18,978 nucleotides of DNA, from NCBI GenBank assembly GCA_020718925.1, contig DYRC01000041.1, positions 1-18,978 on the forward strand. Reading direction: 5' to 3'. The stretch is from Desulfonema limicola (lineage in GTDB: Bacteria; Desulfobacterota; Desulfobacteria; Desulfobacterales; DYRC01). Of this stretch, positions 13,609-18,978 are shown piece by piece. The translations under genes and the position numbers were made by a program. Each line of letters begins with the position of its first letter. The stretch's first letter is position 1. Under the pieces are notes generated by a model. It made no database searches. It saw only the letters and a program-made list of their open reading frames with translations, and was not told the DNA's origin.

Positions 13609-14733
13609 ATGAAAAAGAAAATATCCGTTATATTCGGCACACGCCCTGAAGCCATCAAGCTTGCGCCGATAATTTTAAAATTAAAACAAGATACTATATT
13701 GGATTGCCGGGTCTGTGTTACGGCGCAGCATCGGGAAATGCTGGATCAGGTGCTTGAAGTTTTTGATATTGTGCCGGATACGGATCTGAACCTGATGAAA
13801 CCGAATCAGAGCTTGGCAGAACTGACATCACGCGCTATTGAATCTCTGGCTGAATATATGTCAGATGAAAAGCCGGAGATGGTGCTGATTCAGGGAGATA
13901 CGACTACGGTTTTCTGTGCGGCACTGGCAGCATTTTATCATCGCATTCCGGTGGGGCATGTGGAAGCGGGGCTGCGGACAGGAAATATATATGCGCCCTG
14001 GCCCGAAGAAGCCAATCGCGTTTTAGCTTCACGGCTTACCGCGCTTCACTTTGCGCCGACTGAAAATGCCCGAAATAATTTATTGAACGAAGGTATTCCG
14101 ACTGATAAGATTTTTGTTACAGGTAATACAGTTATTGACAGTCTTTTTATTGCTATTGATAAGATCAGAACATATCCGCCCGAGATCCCGGGACTCGGGC
14201 GCAATATTTTTGATAATCCGATAGTCCTGATCACCGGACATCGCCGCGAAAATTTCGGTCATGGTTTTGAGAATATCTGCTATGCAATCGCAACATTGGC
14301 ACAACGATTTCCGAAAGTACGATTTGTTTATCCGGTATATCTGAATCCGAATGTCTCAGAACCTGTCAATCGTATATTAGGCAAGGCAGAACATAACAAT
14401 ATTCATCTGATTAAGCCGTTGTCATATTTGCCGTTTGTCGCTCTGATGAATCAGGCAAAACTGATTCTGACCGATTCCGGCGGTATTCAGGAAGAAGCTC
14501 CGTCATTAGGCAAGCCCGTATTGGTTATGCGGGATACTACGGAACGCCCTGAAGCCGTAACTGCCGGAACGGTCAGATTAGTCGGAACAGATGATAAGAA
14601 GATTATTGATGAAACCACGCGGCTGCTGACCGATCATGCTGCTTATGAAGAAATGGCTCGCGCCCATAACCCTTACGGAGATGGGAAAGCGGCTGAAAGA
14701 ATCACAGAACTTTGTGAGAGATTTTTGATATAA
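13609..14733 (+). CDS. wecB: UDP-N-acetylglucosamine 2-epimerase (non-hydrolysing)
   Basis: WecB converts UDP-GlcNAc to UDP-ManNAc for surface polysaccharides. From ATG 13609 it has 374 residues, close to E. coli WecB (376). An in-frame ATG at 13600 and a TTG at 13561 are alternatives, but the family begins MKK.SVIFGTRPEAIKLAP as here. Signatures in order: GTRPEAIKLAP (10-20), TAQHREML, IQGDTTTVFCAA with Asp97, GHVEAGLRTG with Glu119, PWPEEANR, VTGNTVIDSL, ITGHRRENFGHG with His211, and LTDSGGIQEEAPSLGKPVL followed by RDTTERPEA. All expected catalytic and UDP-binding residues are present. It stands alone, with no ManNAc dehydrogenase (wecC) or glycosyltransferase next to it, and converges on a decayed minus-strand ORF. 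Confidence 0.95.
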   Translation: MKKKISVIFGTRPEAIKLAPIILKLKQDTILDCRVCVTAQHREMLDQVLEVFDIVPDTDLNLMKPNQSLAELTSRAIESLAEYMSDEKPEMVLIQGDTTTVFCAALAAFYHRIPVGHVEAGLRTGNIYAPWPEEANRVLASRLTALHFAPTENARNNLLNEGIPTDKIFVTGNTVIDSLFIAIDKIRTYPPEIPGLGRNIFDNPIVLITGHRRENFGHGFENICYAIATLAQRFPKVRFVYPVYLNPNVSEPVNRILGKAEHNNIHLIKPLSYLPFVALMNQAKLILTDSGGIQEEAPSLGKPVLVMRDTTERPEAVTAGTVRLVGTDDKKIIDETTRLLTDHAAYEEMARAHNPYGDGKAAERITELCERFLI

Positions 14734-14734
14734 G

Positions 14735-14930
14735 TTATAACAGCTTATCAAAATTCAGAAAATCCATGTATTCCCATTCCCGATATGCCAGCAGATAAAT
14801 CTTTTCTTCGGTAGCAAGCTCTATCATATTTTCCTCGAACCTCAGATTGCCGAAGTTTGATCGCCTCAAGGTTGTCAATCCGTTCCTCAATATCCCAGCA
14901 ATTCTCATTTTGAATTTCAAAGTTTCTCAA
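14735..14930 (-). pseudogene. decayed small gene with a frameshift
   Basis: Two overlapping minus-strand frames complement each other. The upstream frame reads RNFEIQNENCWDIEERIDNL and EAIK; the downstream frame reads FGNLRFEENMIELATEEKIY then LLAYREWEYMDFLNFDKLL to the stop at 14735. A single-base shift near 14855 (ATCAAACTTCGG) joins them into one acidic, protein-like sequence. The upstream frame is open further back (LTSYNYEI) but has no ATG and meets a TAG near 15015, so the 5-prime end is also lost. I do not recognise the family. Confidence 0.45.
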
Positions 14931-15195
14931 AATTTCATAATTATAAGAGGTTAAGACTGTTATGCCCGCTCTCAGAGTAATGTGTGCAGACGGAGATTGG
15001 GAATGCTATCGGAAAAAAGCTTATCCGGTATGAAAAGTAACACTTTTAATTACACCCAATTTTTTATTTCTGCTTGCTATTGAAAATACAGAATGTTAAA
15101 ATAACAGGGTTTATGTAAAGAAGCATTTTTTGTTTACAGAATCACATCGCAGACTAATCAGGTGTTTCAATAGACTACCACAAACGATATGTTGA
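14931..15195. other. non-coding stretch upstream of the HD-pheA genes
   Basis: Apart from degenerate remains of the minus-strand ORF on the left and a candidate plus-strand promoter at 15074-15102, I see no gene or repeat here. The sequence is AT-rich. Confidence 0.5.
15074..15102 (+). promoter_or_regulatory. candidate promoter of the HD hydrolase-pheA operon
   Basis: TTGCTA (15074-15079) is followed after 17 bases by TAAAAT (15097-15102), a 5 of 6 match to the -10 consensus. It would give a leader of about 85 bases. No attenuator-like Phe-rich leader peptide was found in it. Confidence 0.45.
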
Positions 15196-15777
15196 ATGCG
15201 TATGAACCCGATTGATATTATAGAAAAATTTTACACCCCCGGCACAGAACTGTATGCGATTTTCATGCAGCACGCCCGGCTTGTGGCTCAGAAAGCCTTG
15301 AAAATAGCCCGAAACGCAGCGCATCTGAATCCTGACATGAAATTTATCAAGGAAGCGGCGATGCTGCATGATATTGCGATTTTTATGACAGATACGCCGG
15401 GATTATGTTGTTTCGGCAAATATCCGTATATATGTCATGGCTATCTTGGTCGGAAAATTCTGGAGAAAATCGGATTCCCGAAACACGGGCTGGTCTGCGA
15501 GCGACATGTCGGCGTGGGCATCACGGCAGAGGATATCCGCCATCAGAAACTCCCGATTCCCGAAAGAGATATGGTGCCGGTGTCTGTTGAAGAACAGATT
15601 ATCTGTTATGCGGATAAGTTTTATTCCAAATATCGGAATCTCGAAGTCAGAGAAAAAACTGTTGAGAGTATCCGAAAAAGTCTTATAAAAAAGAGTCTTA
15701 CAATATACGGACCAGCCCATCTGTCAAGATTTGACGCATGGGTAAATTTATTTCAAGAGGCAGAACATGGAAAATGA
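15196..15777 (+). CDS. HD-domain metal-dependent phosphohydrolase
   Basis: The product has 193 residues; an internal ATG at 15202 is an equally possible start because the ribosome site is weak. The HD-superfamily ligands are in order: His26 (FMQHARLV), His58-Asp59 (AAMLHDIAIF), His81 (YICHGYLG), His104 (CERHVGVG) and Asp140 (IICYADKFYSK). The extra histidines are typical of HD enzymes with a binuclear metal centre that act on nucleotides or phosphate esters. The substrate cannot be told from sequence. Its last 11 bases overlap the start of pheA, so the two are translationally coupled; a functional link to aromatic amino acid synthesis is not established. Confidence 0.85.
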   Translation: MRMNPIDIIEKFYTPGTELYAIFMQHARLVAQKALKIARNAAHLNPDMKFIKEAAMLHDIAIFMTDTPGLCCFGKYPYICHGYLGRKILEKIGFPKHGLVCERHVGVGITAEDIRHQKLPIPERDMVPVSVEEQIICYADKFYSKYRNLEVREKTVESIRKSLIKKSLTIYGPAHLSRFDAWVNLFQEAEHGK

Positions 15778-16855
15778 CACAGATTCCCGTATCCTGAAAC
15801 TGCGAAATGACATTGATGCAATTGATGAAAAGCTTTTATTGCTGATTAATCAACGGCTTGAACATGCTTTGGAAGTCGGCAGGATTAAGGCGCAAAGAGG
15901 CACTCAGGTGTTGGACAGCACCCGTGAGACAATGGTGTTGCAGCGTCTTACGGACTTGAACCGAGGTCCCATGAGCAAAAAGTCGGTTCATCAGATTTTC
16001 AAACAGATTATTTCAGCTTCCCGCGAGCTTCAGACCCTGCATCGGGTGTGCTATCTTGGACCTGAAGCCACATTCACGCATCTTGCGGCATTAAGCCATT
16101 TCGGAACCAGCGTTTCACTCATTCCGTTGACGAGCATTCGGGATGTGTTTGCCGAAGTGGAAAAAGGCGGGTGCCATTACGGCGTGGTGCCGGTTGAAAA
16201 CTCTATTGAAGGCGCGGTCAATTACACGCTGGATTTGTTTTTTGAATCTGATTTGAAGATTTGTGCGGAAAAATATCAAGCTATTTCACATGATTTGCTT
16301 TCCAAAACCGGCACGTTAAGCGATATTCGGATTGTGTATTCTCATCCGCAGGCATTCGGACAATGCCGGTCGTGGCTTGAAAAATATCTGCCGGACGCAC
16401 ACCTTCAGGAATGCGGCAGCACTGCCATTGCCGCGCAGAAAGCTTCTGAAGAATCCGGATCCGCCGCCATTGCCAGCAGCGAAGCAGCCCGGATGTACGG
16501 ACTTCAGGTCATTGCTTCCCGGATTGAAGATATTGCCCGAAATACCACGCGGTTTCTGGTCATCGGCAGAGACGCGGTTCACAGAACCGGAACCGATAAA
16601 ACCTCAGTGCTGTTTGTAACTTCGCATGTTCCGGGCGCATTGTACAAAACATTAAAGCCCATTGCCGAAAACGGAATCAACATGGTCAAGCTTGAATCAC
16701 GCCCCACCCGGCATGAAAACTGGAGCTATTTCTTTATGGCAGATATTGAAGGGCATCTTGAAGACCCGATTATCAAAGAAACACTGGAAGAAATGAAGGG
16801 CATCTGCCTGTATCTGAAATGTCTCGGTTCTTATCCCAAAGGGAATGAGGAATGA
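15767..16855 (+). CDS. pheA: bifunctional chorismate mutase/prephenate dehydratase (P-protein)
   Basis: The enzyme converts chorismate to prephenate and prephenate to phenylpyruvate, committing flux to phenylalanine. The 362-residue protein has an AroQ-type chorismate mutase domain (about 8-90: LRNDIDAIDEKLLLLINQRL, VGRIKAQRG). The prephenate dehydratase domain spans about 94-268 (VCYLGPEATFTHLAA, YGVVPVENSIEGAVNYTL, SHPQAFGQC) and includes the catalytic TRF motif at Thr261-Arg262-Phe263 (ARNTTRFLVIG). The C-terminal ACT domain (about 278-358) has GALYKTLKPIAENGIN and the ESRP motif at 310-313, which bind phenylalanine for feedback inhibition. All parts are present, so it should be active and regulated. 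The start overlaps the HD hydrolase gene. Confidence 0.97.
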   Translation: MENDTDSRILKLRNDIDAIDEKLLLLINQRLEHALEVGRIKAQRGTQVLDSTRETMVLQRLTDLNRGPMSKKSVHQIFKQIISASRELQTLHRVCYLGPEATFTHLAALSHFGTSVSLIPLTSIRDVFAEVEKGGCHYGVVPVENSIEGAVNYTLDLFFESDLKICAEKYQAISHDLLSKTGTLSDIRIVYSHPQAFGQCRSWLEKYLPDAHLQECGSTAIAAQKASEESGSAAIASSEAARMYGLQVIASRIEDIARNTTRFLVIGRDAVHRTGTDKTSVLFVTSHVPGALYKTLKPIAENGINMVKLESRPTRHENWSYFFMADIEGHLEDPIIKETLEEMKGICLYLKCLGSYPKGNEE

Positions 16856-16864
16856 AAAATATTG

Positions 16865-17111
16865 ATGTATGAGTGGCGCATTCCTTTTGACGGAACAACG
16901 GACTGGATGGCAAATTTCCGCAATCAGCCCGTTTCAATTTCCGTCATTGCCGATGGATTCGAGCCTGCAAATTCGGATAAAAAATACGATCTTAAAGAAA
17001 AAAATCACCCTTACGGCTTCCAAAGACGGCTATGAAAATAGGGAAGGAACGGCATACCCTGAAACCGGTCAGGAAATCGGAATTGTTATGAATCGGAAAG
17101 CCCCGAAATAA
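16865..17111 (+). pseudogene. remnant of an unrecognised protein, frameshifted in a run of seven A; contains the YPETGQEIGIVMNRK module
   Basis: The first frame, ATG 16865 to TGA 17035, reads MYEWRIPFDGTTDWMANFRN, QPVSISVIADGFEPANSDKK and YDLKEK. The +1 frame then continues KKITLTASKDGYENREGT and AYPETGQEIGIVMNRKAPK to TAA 17111. The switch falls in seven A residues at 16998-17004, so one added A explains it. The joined sequence, about 82 residues, alternates beta-type strands like a small Ig- or PEGA-like domain; I do not recognise the family. It lies just after pheA, in the same frame as pheA. Its last 16 conserved residues recur at 18144-18191. Confidence 0.55.
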
Positions 17112-17151
17112 AAGCCCCAGAAATGAATTTCAAGGGTAGAAGCAACAGCAG

Positions 17152-17189
17152 GCTGAAGCCCCATATTGCGTTATTTATGATGCTTCAGC
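17152..17189. other. inverted repeat upstream of mqsRA
   Basis: GCTGAAGC (17152-17159) and GCTTCAGC (17182-17189) are perfect 8-bp arms with a 22-base loop. No T-run follows, so it is not a typical terminator. It may terminate transcription from the left or be a remnant. Confidence 0.35.
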
Positions 17190-17221
17190 TTCTATCTGGC
17201 AATTTATCGCTGTACTGAAAA

Positions 17222-17238
17222 AGTATCATAATGATACT
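17222..17238. promoter_or_regulatory. candidate operator of mqsRA
   Basis: AGTATCATAATGATACT is a palindrome with perfect 8-bp arms around one central base. It lies 7 bases before the -35 box of the mqsRA promoter. MqsA-type antitoxins repress their own operon by binding palindromes with the C-terminal helix-turn-helix, so this is the natural candidate site. Confidence 0.6.
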
Positions 17239-17245
17239 GAATACC

Positions 17246-17275
17246 TTGACAAAACCGTTTTGAATTTGATATTAA
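17246..17275 (+). promoter_or_regulatory. promoter of mqsRA
   Basis: TTGACA (17246-17251), an 18-base spacer and TATTAA (17270-17275). The start codon is only 15 bases beyond the -10 box, so the leader is very short, with GGAGG (17280-17284) as ribosome site. Confidence 0.55.
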
Positions 17276-17290
17276 ATATGGGAGGCAGTT

Positions 17291-17605
17291 GTGGATATAT
17301 TGGGAAAATCTCATTATGATCTCTATGAAATTCAGCAACTTCTTCATGATCCGGACACCAGAATCATAACCCGAAGCAGCTTTACGGAAGCTGTAAAATT
17401 GGGTTATGCGAGCGAGTCTGATATGGTGAAAAGAGTTCAAAAACTTAAAAAAACAGAAATATATAAAACCATGACATCACATAAAAACAGTAGCTTATGG
17501 CAGGATGTTTATATCACGACCGACAAAAGCAAATCGTTATACATAAAGCTGCAAAAGTCGCTTGATGGTAAAGGAATTATAATTTCTTTCAAAGAAAAAA
17601 TTTAG
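17291..17605 (+). CDS. mqsR: MqsR-type mRNA interferase toxin
   Basis: MqsR is a ribosome-independent RNase of the RelE/YoeB fold that cleaves mRNA mostly at GCU/GCA. The start is GTG 17291 with GGAGG 6 bases upstream. The 104-residue protein matches the family in order: an N-terminal helix, TRSSFTEAVKLGY (28-39), YKTMTSHKNSSLWQDVY (58-74, compare YKSMT and WQDVY in E. coli MqsR), YIKLQ (84-88) and IIISFKEK at the C-terminus. Lys59 and the WQDVY residues lie where the active site of MqsR is known. It is followed after 15 bp by mqsA, toxin first, the order usual for mqsRA. Confidence 0.92.
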   Translation: MDILGKSHYDLYEIQQLLHDPDTRIITRSSFTEAVKLGYASESDMVKRVQKLKKTEIYKTMTSHKNSSLWQDVYITTDKSKSLYIKLQKSLDGKGIIISFKEKI

Positions 17606-17620
17606 CATAAGGAGAGTGTT

Positions 17621-18118
17621 ATGTATAAAGATGGAAATGTTTGTCCTATATGCGGAAAAGGAATTCTGAAAAAATCCTTAATAGAAGAAATTTTTGAGTA
17701 TAAAGGGAATCAACTTAAAATTCCTGATTATATCATTTTTCAATGTTCAGATTGTGAGGAATCTATTGTAGATAACCAGACATTGAAAGATTCTGAAAAA
17801 ATTATTCGGAATTTTCAAAGAAAAACAGATGGTCTGTTAACCTCTGATGAAATCAGAAAAATCAGAGTTGCATTAGGATTTACGCAGGAGGACTTCGGCG
17901 CAATTTTGGGAGGAGGCGCTAAAGCCTTTGCCCGCTATGAGACCGGACAGGTAACCCAAAGTAAAGCAATGGATAATTTGCTGCGTATTGTTGATGAATA
18001 CCCTTCTGTATTAAATTTAATTGAAAAAAAGGTAAAAAAATTTTCCCCCTCTTTTATTGCCCCCTGTAAATTTTGTCAATCTTTACAAAAAAAAGAACAA
18101 AGGACTCCCTCAAACTGA
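17621..18118 (+). CDS. mqsA: MqsA-type antitoxin, zinc-binding plus HTH, with a C-terminal extension
   Basis: The product has 165 residues; ribosome site AAGGAGAG. The N-terminal zinc domain has two CXXC pairs, Cys8-Cys11 (VCPICGKG) and Cys42-Cys45 (FQCSDCEESI). The C-terminal HTH_XRE domain (about 76-130) contains TQEDFGAILGGGAKAFARYE, close to E. coli MqsA (GGGVNAFSRYE), including the DNA-contacting Arg105 region. MqsA binds MqsR through the zinc domain and represses the operon. E. coli MqsA (131 residues) ends near the point matching about residue 134 here. The extra 31 residues are Lys-rich and carry another CXXC (Cys149-Cys152, APCKFCQ). This could be a real addition or read-through into former intergenic DNA. 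Confidence 0.92.
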   Translation: MYKDGNVCPICGKGILKKSLIEEIFEYKGNQLKIPDYIIFQCSDCEESIVDNQTLKDSEKIIRNFQRKTDGLLTSDEIRKIRVALGFTQEDFGAILGGGAKAFARYETGQVTQSKAMDNLLRIVDEYPSVLNLIEKKVKKFSPSFIAPCKFCQSLQKKEQRTPSN

Positions 18119-18131
18119 AAAGAAAAATTGA

Positions 18132-18200
18132 TTCAAAAGTCCTGCCTATCCTGAGACCGGGCAGGAAATCGGAATTGTGATGAATCGCAAGGAGCCTTAA
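18132..18200 (+). pseudogene. second remnant of the YPETGQEIGIVMNRK C-terminus
   Basis: The frame is open from just after a TGA at 18129 to TAA 18198 and reads FKSPAYPETGQEIGIVMN then RKEP. The 16 residues AYPETGQEIGIVMNRK equal those at the end of the remnant at 16865-17111, while 7 of the 16 codons differ synonymously. The TAA shares its last base with the ATG of the next gene, and the AAGGAG coding for Lys-Glu is that gene's ribosome site. Confidence 0.6.
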
Positions 18201-18622
18201 TGATTAACGGTGTTATTTCAAATAAATTCAATTTGATGGATGAAGTTCTTGCAGAGCTTCAATCTCTGGGGCAGGTTACAACTGCTCAGTTGGATCAGGA
18301 TTGGAAAGTGAGAAGAGCTATTGAGAGAAACCTTCAGATTCTTACGGAAATCGTTACAGATGTCTGTCAGCGGCTTATCTCTTTATCCAAACAAAGTCCT
18401 GCAACTACGGGGGCTGATGCCATCAATCGCTGTGTGGCTATCGGTGCGCTTTCTTCTCCCGAACCTTATCGTAAAATGATTCAATTCCGCAATTTTATTG
18501 TTCACCGATACGAAAAAGTGGATACGGCTATTCTTGTGGAAATCATTAACCGGCGATTATCGGATTTTGAAGCCTTCCGGGAAGAAATCAGCAGATATGT
18601 CTATCGAATGGAAAATACTTGA
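18200..18622 (+). CDS. HepT-like HEPN ribonuclease toxin (DUF86), second module
   Basis: The start is ATG 18200 with AAGGAG 6 bases upstream, formed by the end of the remnant. The 140-residue helical protein carries RX4HXY as Arg97-His102-Tyr104 (FRNFIVHRYEKVD). ERNLQILTEIVTDVCQRLI and the motif context FRNFIVHRYE fit the HepT/DUF86 family better than the first module does. The 3-prime end overlaps the nucleotidyltransferase gene by 26 bp. Order here is HepT then MntA, opposite to the module at 12838-13492, and the two toxins share little sequence beyond the motif, so they are not recent duplicates. Confidence 0.9.
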   Translation: MINGVISNKFNLMDEVLAELQSLGQVTTAQLDQDWKVRRAIERNLQILTEIVTDVCQRLISLSKQSPATTGADAINRCVAIGALSSPEPYRKMIQFRNFIVHRYEKVDTAILVEIINRRLSDFEAFREEISRYVYRMENT

Positions 18623-18977
18623 AACAACTTGGCAAAAGCAGCAAAATATTGTAGCTGTTTATGTATTCGGTTCATCACAAGGCGGAATCATAAATGAAGG
18701 TTCTGACATAGATTTCGGGGTGTTGTTCAGAGTAAAGCCGTCATTGGATGAACTGGCTGATTTGCGAGCCGATCTTCAGGAAGTATTGAATGTTGAAGAT
18801 ATTGATATTGTTATACTCAACAATGCGTCTGTGATTCTTCAATTTGAGGCGGTATGCGGAAATTGTCTGTATTCAGCAGATGAAGTGCTGCGGACTGCCT
18901 TTGTTTCATTGGCTGCAAGAGCATATGAAGATGAAATGGCTATGGTAAAACAATGCGTTATGCGGAATATGCAATAA
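18597..18977 (+). CDS. MntA-like minimal nucleotidyltransferase antitoxin, second module
   Basis: The start is ATG 18597, inside the HepT gene; a longer frame to 18498 is only the overlapping HepT sequence. The 126-residue protein has Gly25-Ser26 (VYVFGSSQGG), Asp37 and Asp39 (EGSDIDFGVLF) and a third acidic position at Asp70 (VEDIDIVIL), the complete MNT active site. About 45 residues follow the core (LQFEAVCGNCLYSADEVLRT to the end), longer than in the first module. It should AMPylate the RX4HXY tyrosine of its HepT partner. The stop ends 1 base before the window edge. Confidence 0.9.
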   Translation: MSIEWKILETTWQKQQNIVAVYVFGSSQGGIINEGSDIDFGVLFRVKPSLDELADLRADLQEVLNVEDIDIVILNNASVILQFEAVCGNCLYSADEVLRTAFVSLAARAYEDEMAMVKQCVMRNMQ

Positions 18978-18978
18978 G

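Noticed and set aside
14719..14760. Possible terminator after wecB (TGATATAAG with CTTATCA)
   Set aside because: The stem is short, AT-rich and bulged, and no T-run follows on either strand.

Overview
The window looks like chromosomal DNA of a Gram-negative, probably sulfate-reducing Desulfobacterota (deltaproteobacterial) organism. The evidence is lipid A synthesis (lpxB), a TolC-type outer membrane channel, a long-form TauE/SafE anion exporter, a bifunctional chorismate mutase/prephenate dehydratase, and a high load of toxin-antitoxin modules and small intergenic repeats. The genus cannot be fixed from the sequence alone; a filamentous or multicellular relative such as Desulfonema is only a guess.

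Layout. (1) 1-5762, plus strand: the tail of an Rpn-family protein with a 12-bp in-frame repeat, an ABC-type substrate-binding protein whose signal peptide is broken by an early TGA, a dCache chemoreceptor, a CBS-CBS-ACT protein and a TolC-family protein. (2) 5770-9921, minus strand: a small lipoprotein, a complete tRNA-Val/tRNA-Asp transcription unit (promoter, leader hairpin, two tRNAs, terminator), a three-helix membrane protein, a TauE/SafE exporter and a membrane-anchored TPR protein. Across TauE and TPR lies a tandem duplication of 897 bp with no difference seen between copies. It leaves intact genes at both ends and two chimeric, truncated copies in the middle. (3) 9922-10622: a gene-poor stretch with a frameshifted small gene and a two-hairpin repeat. 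(4) 10623-14733, plus strand: a Gfo/Idh/MocA oxidoreductase and lpxB, an MntA/HepT (minimal nucleotidyltransferase/HEPN) toxin-antitoxin pair, and wecB. (5) 14735-16855: a decayed minus-strand ORF, then an HD-domain hydrolase overlapping pheA. (6) 16865-18977: a toxin-antitoxin island with MqsRA (with a palindromic operator) and a second HepT/MntA pair in the opposite gene order. Two remnants of one protein C-terminus flank MqsRA; their shared 16 residues are identical although 7 of 16 codons differ synonymously.

How they work together. The housekeeping part serves envelope and aromatic amino acid synthesis: lpxB with its oxidoreductase neighbour for lipid A, wecB for UDP-ManNAc, pheA for phenylalanine. 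The accessory part is rich in toxin-antitoxin genes and broken ORFs.

No clearly new multi-gene system stands out. The most notable features are the 897-bp tandem duplication with its accidental ATGA coupling, the heptamer repeat that fills the LpxB linker, the two opposed MNT/HEPN modules around a conserved C-terminal module, and a series of single-base ORF disruptions that could be real decay or sequencing error.
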